Below, piece by piece: positions 1-10,366 of a stretch of 33,459 bases of DNA. Origin of the DNA: Burkholderiaceae bacterium (GTDB lineage: Bacteria > Pseudomonadota > Gammaproteobacteria > Burkholderiales > Burkholderiaceae_D); the NCBI GenBank assembly GCA_031266815.1, contig JAISAG010000053.1, forward strand, positions 1 to 33,459, given 5' to 3'. Below the pieces are notes generated by a model. It did no database searches. It had not been told where the DNA came from and saw nothing but the letters and a program-made list of their open reading frames with translations. A program made the position numbers and the translations under genes. Within the stretch, counting starts at the first letter, position 1. Each line of letters starts with the position of its first letter.

Positions 1-135
1 TATCCGCCAGTGCCTAAACAGAGATATGGTGTGTAAAATCCTATTTATTTTCCTGTTTTATAAAGTTTATGTCTGAAATAGGTCAATTTTTGGAACGCAT
101 TGTTTTTCCTGTATATTGGATTGGTTTCTGATTGC

Positions 136-1203
136 TTATCTGGATGAAAAATCTCTTTTCTTTTTGAATCGAAAACAGAGTAAACGATAAGTGTTGTATG
201 TTTCATACAGGCTTCTCTCCCTTGAGAATAAAGGGGATATAATGACCAGAAGCGTTTTCTTCAACTGTTGTTTTAATTCGTAGAGGCGTTGTTTGAGCGT
301 GTAATGCGCTGGCTCGGTGTGATGCTTGCCGAACGCAGTCAGTGCGAGGTAATGGAAGTATTCTTCTGCATATGGACGGGTTCTGCCCGTTTCTTTCCAT
401 GGGGTGTGTTTTCCGATATAGTGAATGATAGCGGGATTTGTTTGCAATGAAAATCGGGTTTTCCTGCGAAGTTCCTGGACATTCCACTTGTCACTCAGAT
501 TTCCGATATAGTTTTCAAGAGCACCATTGATGATATCCTGGTCGCCTAATTTGATAGACTGTATGTTTTGCGCCGTCCATTGAAGAATTCTGTTGATTGT
601 ATTCTCTGATCGCATTTTTTCCAAATTCATCAGAAGCACCCCTGAATTGATATATCTGCGAACTCCCAGTTTTTCGGCTAGCATTGGTGAGGCGATATCT
701 CTCGTGCCGAGAATAATGTGATCCTTCATGTCTTTTAGATACAATGCAGAAAGGCTACACTTTACGATGATGTCGCAATCCAGATATATAATCCTGTTTT
801 CATGTGGTATCAGCTCGGAAATGAATAGTCTGCCCAATGATGTGATTGAGATATGCGATGAAAGGGGGACTCTTCCCAGCAGGGTAGAGGCGGACTGATT
901 TTGGAGCAAGATTGTTTTTACATCGACATAGTCAATTCTGAAGGTGGAAAGATAACTCAAGCCGTTCAAATTTATTTTTTGTTCGCCAGTGATTCCATCA
1001 TCAAGAATATAGAAATGGATAAGGTCACTTTTATGCCTGTTTTTCAGAATAGAGGCCATCGCGGTAGCGAGGTGTGGCACGTAGTGGGTATCGGAAGCCA
1101 GGCAGAGCACAATGCGGATTTGCCCTTCCTCCTGACTGTGTGAGAGTGGCAGAATTGCCGCGCAATCAGCGCTGTGGTTTGATGTCTGATATTGCAGGGA
1201 CAT
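136..1203 (-). CDS. Glycosyltransferase family 8 protein (LPS galactosyl/glucosyltransferase-like)
   Basis: 355-aa ORF with N-terminal IVLCLASDTHYVPHLATAMASILKN, the DxD-type motif YLDCDIIVK and C-terminal HYIGKHTPWK, typical of GT8. Confidence 0.85.
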   Translation of the reverse strand: MSLQYQTSNHSADCAAILPLSHSQEEGQIRIVLCLASDTHYVPHLATAMASILKNRHKSDLIHFYILDDGITGEQKINLNGLSYLSTFRIDYVDVKTILLQNQSASTLLGRVPLSSHISITSLGRLFISELIPHENRIIYLDCDIIVKCSLSALYLKDMKDHIILGTRDIASPMLAEKLGVRRYINSGVLLMNLEKMRSENTINRILQWTAQNIQSIKLGDQDIINGALENYIGNLSDKWNVQELRRKTRFSLQTNPAIIHYIGKHTPWKETGRTRPYAEEYFHYLALTAFGKHHTEPAHYTLKQRLYELKQQLKKTLLVIISPLFSRERSLYETYNTYRLLCFRFKKKRDFSSR

Positions 1204-1677
1204 GGAATCCTCTCTCTGTTATCAAAATCAACAAAATTGACAAGGTGCCTTCACACATGGGACTCTTTGAGAATGTGCCGCATCAAAGCGTCTTTTCTTG
1301 CTTCTCCTGATTGTCTGAAACTGCCGCGGCACAAGTAATCATCGCGCGTGTTGTGCGCATAATCGTATTAACAGTGCGATTGCATGGCTGTTTGCTTGTG
1401 CGTTGATAGCCGGCAATAATCTGACCACTCGTGTCGTGGAAAAACGTACGGCGAATGTGCTACGGCTTTTGGGAAGGGCGCAGATTTTTTCCGGGAGAAT
1501 GTGTAGGAAAATTCACCACGCATCTGCTAAACTGGGCAGTGTGCTAGGGGCGTGGTTTTGTGACCGTACTGTTAACACGATTGCAAGGTTTGTTGCCGCT
1601 GGCGTTACGGCTTTTTAATCCTCAACAACGAATCCCGTGTTCATTTCCGCGGCGGTTTTGTTGCCCGCTTTTGCTAC

Positions 1678-2460
1678 ATGACACGACAAATGCCCGCTTC
1701 GTCGCCCCGCATCTCCATACTGATGTACCACCAGGTTGGTCGCTTCAACAATCCCAGGATACATCGCCCGATGTACTGCGATGTGGGGCGCTTTCGACGA
1801 CAAATGGCGTGGCTGCACTGGTGCGGCTACAACGTGATTTCGCTCAATGACGCGTATGCCTGTCTGTTCATGGGAAGGCCTGTACCGCGGCGCGCGGTTG
1901 TACTGACCTTCGACGATGGTTGCGAGAATTTTCGTGAATATGCCTGGCCCATCCTGAAGGCATATCGCTTTCCTGCCAGCGTGTTTCTGGTTGCCGACCT
2001 GATCGGGCACGAAACCCGCTGGGTGACGGATATCCCCGAAAAGGCGCCGCTGATGACGGGGGAAACCATTCGTTCCCTGCACAAGGAGGGGGTGATGTTT
2101 GGCGCGCATACCCTGAACCATGTTTATCTGACCCGTTGTACGCCGGACGAGGCGCGCAGGGAAATTGTGGAGAGCAAGTCCAGGCTGGAGGATTTGCTGG
2201 GCGAGACCGTTTCCGACTTCTGTTATCCCTATGGGGACTACAACGCACAAGTTGCTGAAATGGTGCGGGATGCCGGTTTCCGCTGTGGGCTGACCTGTAT
2301 CCGTGCTGCGGCGAACTACGCGAAAAATCCGTTTGAGCTCCCCCGCAAGGCTATCTCGTATGGCGACACGCTGGTCGGATATCTTTGGAAACTCCACGCG
2401 AAAAATGTGCCCAAGGGAGAAAAGCCGCCCGCGCGTGTGGCAACGGATGGGTTCGCCTGA
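1678..2460 (+). CDS. Polysaccharide deacetylase family protein (NodB-like, CE4)
   Basis: ILMYHQVG..., VVLTFDDGCENF, FGAHTLNHVYLT and DFCYPYGDYN motifs of CE4 deacetylases. Confidence 0.85.
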   Translation: MTRQMPASSPRISILMYHQVGRFNNPRIHRPMYCDVGRFRRQMAWLHWCGYNVISLNDAYACLFMGRPVPRRAVVLTFDDGCENFREYAWPILKAYRFPASVFLVADLIGHETRWVTDIPEKAPLMTGETIRSLHKEGVMFGAHTLNHVYLTRCTPDEARREIVESKSRLEDLLGETVSDFCYPYGDYNAQVAEMVRDAGFRCGLTCIRAAANYAKNPFELPRKAISYGDTLVGYLWKLHAKNVPKGEKPPARVATDGFA

Positions 2461-3506
2461 TGCGTATTTTGCAGGTAATACGCAGTTTGACTTTTGGCGG
2501 TGCCGAGAATCATGTGCTGTCGTTGTCCCGTGGATTAAGAGAGAGAGGGCATGATGTCCTGCTGGCAGCGCCTTCCCGTTCGTGGATTGCCGAGCAGTGC
2601 CTGCGGAACCAGTTGCCGCTGGAGCCTATTTCCATGCGCGGTGTGGCAGATCTGCTGTCATACTGGAAGCTGCACCGGTTGATCCGGCGATGGCGTCCCG
2701 ACATTGTGCACGCACATCAGGTGCGTCCCTCGCAGTATGTGGGGATTGCCGCACTGGGCACCCCTGCCATTCCTGTTTGTACCGCGCACTCTACAACGGC
2801 GAGCAAGCACATGCGGCGCTGTCGGCACATTATTGCCGTTGCGGATGCCGTGGTGGCAAACCTGGTGCGGCATCATTATTCGCAGGACAGGATCACGCGC
2901 ATCTACAATGGTGTACCGGATGCAGCGCGGGGCGAGCGCATCGCACTACGTGAAGAACTGGGTATTCCGGATTCCCTGTTTGCTGTTGTTTGCGCTGGAC
3001 GTTTCGAGTACGACAAGGGGCAGGATGTGCTGGTCAGCGCAATCAGGGCGTGCCCCGATGTGGTCCACAGTTACTTTATGGGTGATACGGAAACCTCTTT
3101 TGGTCGCGAAGTGCTGACGATAGCGGGCGGGCACCCCCGCGTCCACTTTTTGGGGTATCGCGGCGATGTACAGCGAATTCTGCCGGCATTCGATCTGTAT
3201 GTTTCTCCTTCCCGGCGAGAAGCCTTGTCGTTGTCGCTCGCCGAAGCTTCTGCGGCGCGGTTGCCTATAGTGGCCACCCGGGTTGGAGGAACACCCGAGG
3301 TTGTCCTGGATGGGGAAACCGGCCTGCTGGTCGCCGCTGACGATGCAGACGCGCTGGGCAAGGCAATCAGGCGTTTGTTGTCGGATGTCTCGCTGGCGGT
3401 TAACATGGGGAGTCGGGCACGACAGCGCTACGAGCAGGTGTTTACGATGGGCAATATGCTGGCGCAAACCGAGGCGGTTTACCAAAATCTTCTTTCCGTC
3501 CGCTGA
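2460..3506 (+). CDS. Glycosyltransferase family 4 protein
   Basis: MRILQVIRSLTFGGAENHVLSL start and SPSRREALSLSLAEASAARLPIVATRVGGTPEVVLDGETGLLV GT4 signature. The start ATG overlaps the deacetylase stop (TGATG). Confidence 0.85.
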   Translation: MRILQVIRSLTFGGAENHVLSLSRGLRERGHDVLLAAPSRSWIAEQCLRNQLPLEPISMRGVADLLSYWKLHRLIRRWRPDIVHAHQVRPSQYVGIAALGTPAIPVCTAHSTTASKHMRRCRHIIAVADAVVANLVRHHYSQDRITRIYNGVPDAARGERIALREELGIPDSLFAVVCAGRFEYDKGQDVLVSAIRACPDVVHSYFMGDTETSFGREVLTIAGGHPRVHFLGYRGDVQRILPAFDLYVSPSRREALSLSLAEASAARLPIVATRVGGTPEVVLDGETGLLVAADDADALGKAIRRLLSDVSLAVNMGSRARQRYEQVFTMGNMLAQTEAVYQNLLSVR

Positions 3507-3530
3507 GCGTTCTCACTCTGTTCGTGCGCT

Positions 3531-4220
3531 TCACGCGTCTTCAAGCCGGATTTTGAGTCGGGCAAACTGAATGGCCGCAATCATGATGCACAAGGGAATA
3601 TACGCTTCGTAAAATTCCTCGAAAGACGTGCGCGCCACATTCCAGAAAAGATCCAGGCGCGCGTCGGTAAAACGGCGATAATTGTCGGGAAGGCGATCAA
3701 CGAACTTGGCAATGGCGGTGATGCAGCATAAGGTGACCACTGTCCACGCCACTGCGTTTCGCTTGAAAAACTGACGAATAACAAATCGGGTGTAGCGGAT
3801 CACCAGATAGGCGAGGCATCCGAACACGGCCAGCAGAATGAGTCCGGCACGGATTTTTTCGGATAGGGGGTTGGCAGGGTTGAGGAAAAACCGGATCTTG
3901 AACGCCGTGCTGTCGGTGGTTGTCAGCCAGTGTTGAAATCCCAGTTCGCGGAATAAGGCAACGAGCGTCAAAAACTCGAAAATCCAGAAGCTGATGTTTT
4001 GCTGCAAATTGTTGTCGCGCGGTCTGCAGACGTACAGCACTACCATGGTGAGGGAGTAAATGGCGACCAGCAGATAGTCGTCGTCCATGACCGTATCTGC
4101 TATCCAGAGCGCTGTGTCCGTATCCAGCAGAAGCCAGTTCGCCAGTGGCAGGATGCCCAGTGCGGCAAACAGGATGGGCGCGAAGAAGGGGTGATAAATC
4201 CAGTTTTTTGATGCGCTCAT
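3531..4220 (-). CDS. Uncharacterised multi-pass membrane protein in glycan cluster
   Basis: 229-aa ORF with several hydrophobic segments. It overlaps the upstream glycosyltransferase by 4 nt (ATGA-type coupling). No family recognised by eye. Confidence 0.65.
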   Translation of the reverse strand: MSASKNWIYHPFFAPILFAALGILPLANWLLLDTDTALWIADTVMDDDYLLVAIYSLTMVVLYVCRPRDNNLQQNISFWIFEFLTLVALFRELGFQHWLTTTDSTAFKIRFFLNPANPLSEKIRAGLILLAVFGCLAYLVIRYTRFVIRQFFKRNAVAWTVVTLCCITAIAKFVDRLPDNYRRFTDARLDLFWNVARTSFEEFYEAYIPLCIMIAAIQFARLKIRLEDA

Positions 4221-5308
4221 GTTTGGCTCTCCCTCAGAGTTTTTTGGTAAACCGCCAGATTGCCCTTGACCATCGCCTCGACGGAAAACTCTGCCATGAT
4301 ACGCTGTCTACCCGCTTGCCCCAAAGATTGCCGCTTGTGCCCATCCTGTATCAATGTGCGCAGTGCTTCAGTCAGAGCGTCTGTGTCGCCCGCATCGGTC
4401 AGGATGCCAGTAACGCCGTCCAGCACCGCTTCCGGCAAACCGCCTGCTTTTGTTGCGATAACCGGTACGGCAGCGGCGGCGGCTTGCAGGAGCGAAACGC
4501 CCAGTCCTTCCTTGTCTGCCGGATGCGCCAGAATGTCCAGCCCGCCCATCCACTGCGGCAGATCTGCCCTGAAGCCGGCAAACTGGATGATGCGGTCCAG
4601 CTTTTTTTGCGCGACGAGTTGTTTCAGCTCGGACAGGAGGGGTCCCTGCCCGAAGCAGATGACACGGATGTCGGGGAAGTCCTTGTAGAGGGTGTCAACG
4701 GCATCAATCAGGTAGCGGTGTCCTTTTCTGGGGATAAGCTGGGCAACCATGCCGATGGTGATTCCGTTTTCCGGCAGGCTGAATGTTTTTCGCATCAAAT
4801 GATGGTCAACGTCCTGCAAGTAGGGCGTCGCGTCCACGGCACTTCGCACACAGGTCAGCTTGTCGGCGGGGACGCCCTCACGCAGGAGAACTCGCCGAAT
4901 TTCTTCCGAGATGGCGATAATGTGGTCGTAGAGCCGATATTTCAGCGCGACCACCGCGGGTTTCTCCGTGTTGTCCACTCTTCTGGAGAGAATGCACGGC
5001 ACGTGTGCCACCCTTGCCGCAATGCCTCCCCATATGTCGGCGCCGCGCCGACTGTGCAGATGGACAATATCGGGGCAGTGTTGGCGTATGATGCGGGCTA
5101 TTTGCCAGGTCATAGCAATATCCGCGTCGCCCCGCATGGGGATCTCGCACACCTGTGCGTTACCCGCAACGGCAAGGGCGATGTCGGCGCCAGCGGGGCA
5201 CACCAGGATATTTTCTGTGCCCAGCGCGGACAATCCGTTCACGATGTAGGCAACCTGCCGGGCACCGCCATAGAAGTGGGTGCCCGATTCCACATGCAGT
5301 ATTTTCAT
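4217..5308 (-). CDS. Glycosyltransferase family 4 protein
   Basis: [26 protein letters not shown] start, [58 protein letters not shown]. Start trimmed from the listed ORF. Confidence 0.85.
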   Translation of the reverse strand: MKILHVESGTHFYGGARQVAYIVNGLSALGTENILVCPAGADIALAVAGNAQVCEIPMRGDADIAMTWQIARIIRQHCPDIVHLHSRRGADIWGGIAARVAHVPCILSRRVDNTEKPAVVALKYRLYDHIIAISEEIRRVLLREGVPADKLTCVRSAVDATPYLQDVDHHLMRKTFSLPENGITIGMVAQLIPRKGHRYLIDAVDTLYKDFPDIRVICFGQGPLLSELKQLVAQKKLDRIIQFAGFRADLPQWMGGLDILAHPADKEGLGVSLLQAAAAAVPVIATKAGGLPEAVLDGVTGILTDAGDTDALTEALRTLIQDGHKRQSLGQAGRQRIMAEFSVEAMVKGNLAVYQKTLRESQT

Positions 5309-5378
5309 GGCAAGTGCGCTGCCCGGTGCCGCTCCGCTTTTTTCGTCATTGTGTCGGTCAAAAAAACGCTCGTGCTTG

Positions 5379-5384
5379 TATAAT
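5379..5384 (+). promoter_or_regulatory. Candidate -10 hexamer (TATAAT) of the gcl promoter
   Basis: Perfect TATAAT 56 nt upstream of the gcl ATG, with only a poor -35. Location plausible, unproven. Confidence 0.4.
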
Positions 5385-5439
5385 AGCAGGGTTAGCTTTG
5401 AGCAAAAAATCAACACATGTTCCAACCGGGAGGTACTTC

Positions 5440-7182
5440 ATGGCAAAGATGACCGCCGCCGAAGCGGCTGTTTGTATACTGGAAAAAGAAGGGGTAACAC
5501 AAGTATTCGGTATTCCGGGTGCCGGCATCAACGGTTTTTATGCCGCGTTGAAAAAACGGAACAGCATGAAGCACATTTTGGCGCGCCATGGCGAAGCGAT
5601 TGGTCATATGGCGGAAGGATACACCCGTGCCGCACAAGGAAACATCGGTGTGGGTCTCTGTACTTCGGGTCCGGCGGCGACGGACATGATTACGGGACTT
5701 TACTCCGCTTCTGCCGATTCGACCCCAATACTGGCGATTACGGGGCAGGCGCCGCTTGCCCGTCTGCACAAGGAAGATTTTCAGGCAGTGGACATAGAAA
5801 AAATTGCTGCGCCTGTGACCAAAATGGCCGTGACCGTGCGGGAGCCAGGGCTGGTTCCGGGAATTTTTCAGAAGGCTTTTTACCTGATGCGTTCCGGTCG
5901 TCAGGGACCGGTTCTGATTGATTTTCCCCTTGATATACAGACGACCGAAATCGAATTTGATCCGGACACCTACGCGCCCCTGGCGGTGCATAACCCCAAG
6001 GCGACCCGCGCCCAGATTGAAAAAGCGCTCGGGATGCTCAATACGGCCGAAAAACCGCTGATTGTTTCGGGTGGCGGCGTCATTCTGGCAGACGCTTCTC
6101 CCTTGCTGCGCGAGTTTGCCGAGATCCTTGGCGTGCCAGTTGTTCCCACGCTGATGGGGTGGGGATCCATACCGGACGATCACGACCTGATGGCCGGGAT
6201 GGTTGGTTTGCAGACAGCGCACCGCTATGGCAATGCCTCCTTCCTTGCTTCGGATTTTGTGCTGGGAATCGGCACCCGCTGGGCGAACCGCCACACCGGT
6301 TCGCTCCCCGTTTACACGAAGGGGCGCAAGTTTGTGCATGTGGACATTGAGCCGACGCAGATCGGACGTGTTTTCGCGCCGGATTACGGCATCACGTCCG
6401 ATGCAAAAGCGGCGCTGGAGTTGTTTGTGCAGGTTGCCAGGGAATGGCAGAAAGCAGGAAAGCTGAAAGATCGCACTGCGTGGGCGGCTTCCTGCCTGCA
6501 ACGTCGCCGCACCCTGCTGCGCAAGACAGATTACGATAATGTGCCCATCAAGCCGCAGCGGGTTTATCAGGAGATGAACAACTACTTTGGCAGGGATGTG
6601 CGCTATGTGACCTCCATCGGTCTGTCGCAGATCGCGGCGGCACAGCACCTGCACGTGCATCACCCGCGCCACTGGATAAATTGTGGTCAAGCCGGTCCGC
6701 TGGGGTGGACGATTTCCGCCGCGCTGGGGGTCAGGGCATCTGATCCGACAGGCGATATTGTTGCCATATCCGGTGACTTCGATTTTCAGTTCATGATTGA
6801 AGAAATGGCAGTCGGCGCACATTTCAAGCTGCCGTACATACACATCGTGGTCAACAATGCCTATCTTGGGCTGATTCGTCAGGGCCAGTTGGGGTTCAAT
6901 GACCTGGATTATTGTGTCCAGTTGTCCTTCGACAATGTGAATGCGCCGGAAGTCAATGGTTACGGAATTGATTTCGTCAAGGTGGTTGAGGGTTTGGGGT
7001 GCAAGGCGCTTCGTGTTTTCAAGCCAGAAGACATTCGCCCCGCGTTCGAGAAAGCGCGGGCGCTGATGCGCGAATTCCGTGTGCCGGTTATGGTCGAAAT
7101 TATTCTGGAAAGGGTTACCAACATCCCCATGGGCCCCGATATTGACAAAATCAACGAGTTTGGTGGGGAACTGAACATTTAG
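5440..7182 (+). CDS. gcl: Glyoxylate carboligase (tartronate-semialdehyde synthase)
   Basis: Near full-length match to recalled E. coli Gcl ([64 protein letters not shown]...). RBS GGGAGG 8 nt upstream. Confidence 0.95.
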   Translation: MAKMTAAEAAVCILEKEGVTQVFGIPGAGINGFYAALKKRNSMKHILARHGEAIGHMAEGYTRAAQGNIGVGLCTSGPAATDMITGLYSASADSTPILAITGQAPLARLHKEDFQAVDIEKIAAPVTKMAVTVREPGLVPGIFQKAFYLMRSGRQGPVLIDFPLDIQTTEIEFDPDTYAPLAVHNPKATRAQIEKALGMLNTAEKPLIVSGGGVILADASPLLREFAEILGVPVVPTLMGWGSIPDDHDLMAGMVGLQTAHRYGNASFLASDFVLGIGTRWANRHTGSLPVYTKGRKFVHVDIEPTQIGRVFAPDYGITSDAKAALELFVQVAREWQKAGKLKDRTAWAASCLQRRRTLLRKTDYDNVPIKPQRVYQEMNNYFGRDVRYVTSIGLSQIAAAQHLHVHHPRHWINCGQAGPLGWTISAALGVRASDPTGDIVAISGDFDFQFMIEEMAVGAHFKLPYIHIVVNNAYLGLIRQGQLGFNDLDYCVQLSFDNVNAPEVNGYGIDFVKVVEGLGCKALRVFKPEDIRPAFEKARALMREFRVPVMVEIILERVTNIPMGPDIDKINEFGGELNI

Positions 7183-7233
7183 CGAAGAAGCATCATTTCA
7201 ACGAAGAAGCCTCATTCATGTAAGGAGAAAATA

Positions 7234-8013
7234 ATGCCAAAATTGGCCGCCAATTTGAGTATGCTGTTTACCGAAGTGCCGTTCATGGATCGTTTTGATG
7301 CCGCGGCGAAGGCGGGATTCAAGGGGGTTGAGTTCCTGTTCCCCTATGCGTACAACCTGAATGAAATGGAAGACAAGCTAAAGAAGAACAATCTGGAACT
7401 GGTGTTGTTCAACCTGCCTGCGGGCAACTGGGAAGGGGGCGACAGGGGGATTGGTTGCGATCCGTCCCGTGTTGGCGAATTTCAGGATGGCGTGGGCCAG
7501 GCGATTTCCGCTGCAAAAAAATTGGGAGTCAAGCAGGTGAACTGTCTGGGAGGCAAGACGCCATCGGGCGTTTCCGACGACAAGATACGCGCTGCGTTTT
7601 CTGCCAATCTCAAGTTTGCCGGCGACAAACTGAAAGCGGAAGGGATCAGGTTGCTGGCGGAAACTGTGAACGACATCGATATTGCTGGCGCGTACATGGT
7701 GCGCACCCAACAGGCGATTGACATCATCAAGGCGTCTGGTTCCGACAACGTGTTTTTGCAATACGACATTTATCACATGCAGCGGATGGAAGGAGAGCTG
7801 GCAAACACCATCAAGTCAAACTTTGACCTGATCAAGCATTACCAGTTGGCCGACAATCCGGGGCGTAACGAGCCGGGTACGGGCGAAATCAACTATCGTT
7901 TTCTTTTCAAATTCCTTGACGGGCTGGGATACGATGGCTGGATTGGCTGCGAATACAGGCCGAAGACGACGACGGTGGAAGGATTGAGTTGGATCGCCGC
8001 ACATCAGGTATAA
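7234..8013 (+). CDS. hyi: Hydroxypyruvate isomerase
   Basis: MPKLAANLSMLFTEVPFMDRFDAAAKAGFKGVEFLFPY... typical Hyi. Placed between gcl and glxR; RBS AAGGAGA. Confidence 0.93.
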   Translation: MPKLAANLSMLFTEVPFMDRFDAAAKAGFKGVEFLFPYAYNLNEMEDKLKKNNLELVLFNLPAGNWEGGDRGIGCDPSRVGEFQDGVGQAISAAKKLGVKQVNCLGGKTPSGVSDDKIRAAFSANLKFAGDKLKAEGIRLLAETVNDIDIAGAYMVRTQQAIDIIKASGSDNVFLQYDIYHMQRMEGELANTIKSNFDLIKHYQLADNPGRNEPGTGEINYRFLFKFLDGLGYDGWIGCEYRPKTTTVEGLSWIAAHQV

Positions 8014-8046
8014 GCAGGTTGGCACAATATTGACAGGAGAATGGTA

Positions 8047-8934
8047 ATGGCAAAAGTGGGCTTTATTGGTTTGGGTATTATGGGGCGCCCGATGGCGGTA
8101 AATCTGCAAAAAGGCGGGCATCAGCTTTTCCTGAATGACATGAAGGCTCCGCCGGCAGAATTGATCAGCGGCGGGGGGAAAGCGTGTGCCAACGCGGCGG
8201 AAGTCGCGAGGGAAGCCGACATCATCATCATCATGGTGCCAGATACCCCGCATGTGGAATCGGTTCTGTTCGGCGAAAACGGCGTTGCGGGGACGATTTC
8301 CGCGGGCAAGATTGTGGTGGACATGAGTTCCATTTCGCCCATTGCCACAAAGGAATTCGCAAAGAAAATCAATGACCTGGGCGCGGAATACCTGGATGCA
8401 CCCGTTTCCGGCGGCGAGGTGGGCGCCAAGGCGGGGTCTCTTACCATCATGGTGGGAGGAACGGAAAGCACCTTCAACAAGGTCAAGCCGTTGTTTGAGT
8501 TGATGGGAAAGAACATTACGCTGGTCGGCGGCAATGGCGATGGTCAGACGACCAAGGTTGCCAACCAGATCATTGTCGCGCTGAATATCCAGGCGGTGGC
8601 GGAAGCCATGCTGTTTGCTTCCAAGGCAGGTGCAGACCCCGTCAAGGTGCGTCAGGCGCTCATGGGTGGTTTTGCCTCCTCCCGTATCCTGGAAGTGCAT
8701 GGAGAGCGCATGATCAAGCGAACATTCAATCCGGGCTTCCGCATTGAACTGCACCAGAAGGACCTGAACCTGGCATTGCAGGGTGCGCGCGCGTTGGGTG
8801 TGGCGTTGCCGAATACATCCACGGCACAGGAACTGATGAACACCTGTTCCGCCAACGGTATGAGCGGGCTTGATCACTCCGCCCTGTGCCGTGCCATCGA
8901 AATCATGTCCCGGCACGAGATCGCCAAGGGGTAA
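8047..8934 (+). CDS. glxR: 2-hydroxy-3-oxopropionate (tartronate semialdehyde) reductase
   Basis: Rossmann GFIGLGIMGRPMAVNL, DAPVSGGEVGAKAGSLTIMVGG of the 3-hydroxyisobutyrate dehydrogenase family. Start 8047 chosen for GGAG spacing. Confidence 0.92.
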   Translation: MAKVGFIGLGIMGRPMAVNLQKGGHQLFLNDMKAPPAELISGGGKACANAAEVAREADIIIIMVPDTPHVESVLFGENGVAGTISAGKIVVDMSSISPIATKEFAKKINDLGAEYLDAPVSGGEVGAKAGSLTIMVGGTESTFNKVKPLFELMGKNITLVGGNGDGQTTKVANQIIVALNIQAVAEAMLFASKAGADPVKVRQALMGGFASSRILEVHGERMIKRTFNPGFRIELHQKDLNLALQGARALGVALPNTSTAQELMNTCSANGMSGLDHSALCRAIEIMSRHEIAKG

Positions 8935-9054
8935 GCTGTTTTTTGACCGGAGGGCGCCCGCCCTCCGGTGGTTTCAAATCATTGGCATGGCGTGGCTCCG
9001 CTTTGGCGGCGCGGTCGCGGGGCTGGTGGTTTTTCTTGATAACAGAGTCAGCGT

Positions 9055-10326
9055 ATGGCGTCCGTCCCCAATCCCCGTCAATTCCTGATTGATTCATACT
9101 CCGGTGCCCTGTCCGCGGTCAGTGCGGAGAAATGTTTGCCCGCTTATTTGCCGATGCCCCCGAAAGGCGGGCGGACGCTGGTGGTCGGTGCAGGCAAGGG
9201 CGCTGCCGCCATGGCAAAAGCGGTAGAAGACCACTGGCAGGGCGACATCACAGGGCTGGTTGTGACACGTTACGCGCATGGCGTTCCCTGTCAGTACATT
9301 GAGGTGGTGGAAGCCGCGCACCCGGTTCCTGATGAAGCCGGACGTCAGGCGGCCGGGCGTATTCTGCAAATGGTCGGCGGGTTGACAGAAAAGGACCTGG
9401 TGCTTTGCCTGATTTCCGGCGGTGGTTCGGCCCTGCTGTCGTTACCGGCAGAAGGCATGACGCTGGAACAGAAACAGGACATCAACCGTGCCTTGCTGCG
9501 AAGCGGTGCCACAATTGCTGAAATGAACTGCGTTCGCAAGCACCTTTCCCTGATCAAGGGCGGACGGCTGGCACTTGCGTGCGCGCCGGCACAAGTTGTG
9601 ACGTTGCTGATTTCGGATATTCCGGGAGACGATCCGGGTATCATCGCCAGTGGACCGACCCTGCCCGACCCGACAACATGTGCGGATGCCCTGGCCATCC
9701 TGCGCAAATACCGCATTGATGTGCCGGACAACATCCGGCGGGCGCTTGAGGCAGGCTTGTGGGAAACACCCAAACAGGGCGATGCCCGCTTTCCCCGCAG
9801 CGAGAGCCACGTTATTGCCAGAGCGCAGGATGCGCTGGATGCGGCAGCGGACATGGCACGCTCAAAGGGGGTTACACCGTACGTCCTGTCGGATTGTATC
9901 GAAGGAGAGGCGCGTGATATTGCCTTGATGCACGCGGCGATGGCGAAGCAGGTTGTCTCGCGCGGGCAGCCGTTTTCGCGTCCCTGTCTGATTATCTCCG
10001 GTGGGGAGACGACCGTTACAGTTCGTGGGAACGGGAAGGGTGGGAGAAACACCGAATTTCTGCTGAGCCTTTCTGTCGCGCTGGACGGGTTGCCCGGGGT
10101 GTACGCCATTGCCTGCGATACCGATGGCATTGATGGCTCCGAAGACAACGCAGGTGCGCTGTATTTTCCGGATTCCCTGCTGCGGGCGGAAAAGGCAGGG
10201 ATAGACGCGCGCGCCTTGCTTGACAACAATGACGGATACACTTTTTTCGATACATTGGGCGATTTGCTGGTGACGGGTGCGTCACGCACCAATGTCAACG
10301 ATTTTCGCGCCATTCTGATACTGTGA
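9055..10326 (+). CDS. ttuD: Glycerate kinase, MOFRL/TtuD type (probable glycerate 2-kinase)
   Basis: VVGAGKGAAAMAKAVE, LISGGGSALL, LISDIPGDDPGIIASGPT, GGRNTEFLLSL, ACDTDGIDGSEDNAGA motifs. Confidence 0.9.
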   Translation: MASVPNPRQFLIDSYSGALSAVSAEKCLPAYLPMPPKGGRTLVVGAGKGAAAMAKAVEDHWQGDITGLVVTRYAHGVPCQYIEVVEAAHPVPDEAGRQAAGRILQMVGGLTEKDLVLCLISGGGSALLSLPAEGMTLEQKQDINRALLRSGATIAEMNCVRKHLSLIKGGRLALACAPAQVVTLLISDIPGDDPGIIASGPTLPDPTTCADALAILRKYRIDVPDNIRRALEAGLWETPKQGDARFPRSESHVIARAQDALDAAADMARSKGVTPYVLSDCIEGEARDIALMHAAMAKQVVSRGQPFSRPCLIISGGETTVTVRGNGKGGRNTEFLLSLSVALDGLPGVYAIACDTDGIDGSEDNAGALYFPDSLLRAEKAGIDARALLDNNDGYTFFDTLGDLLVTGASRTNVNDFRAILIL

Positions 10327-10366
10327 TTTTACGGGCAGCGGGACAGGCGCAAGATGGGGAGAAGCG

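Noticed and set aside
5349-5361. TTGTGTCGGTCAA upstream of gcl as a third Fnr-like site
   Set aside because: Wrong spacing (N3 rather than N4), mismatch in the left arm and the wrong distance to TATAAT (24 bp).
4145-5383. 412-aa plus-strand ORF opposite the GT4 gene
   Set aside because: Antisense to a clear glycosyltransferase; composition not protein-like.
5398-5413. TTGAGCAAAAAATCAA upstream of gcl as an Fnr box
   Set aside because: TTGA and TCAA half-sites are 8 bp apart instead of 6, so it does not fit the dimer geometry.
5410-6843. Long antisense ORF (477 aa) opposite gcl
   Set aside because: Low-complexity, His/Arg-rich translation with no recognisable motifs; it shadows a strongly coding gene.
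8945-8972. Hairpin ACCGGAGGGC-GCCC-GCCCTCCGGT after glxR
   Set aside because: Strong stem but no U-tract on the 3' side, so not called as a terminator; could be a weak attenuator.
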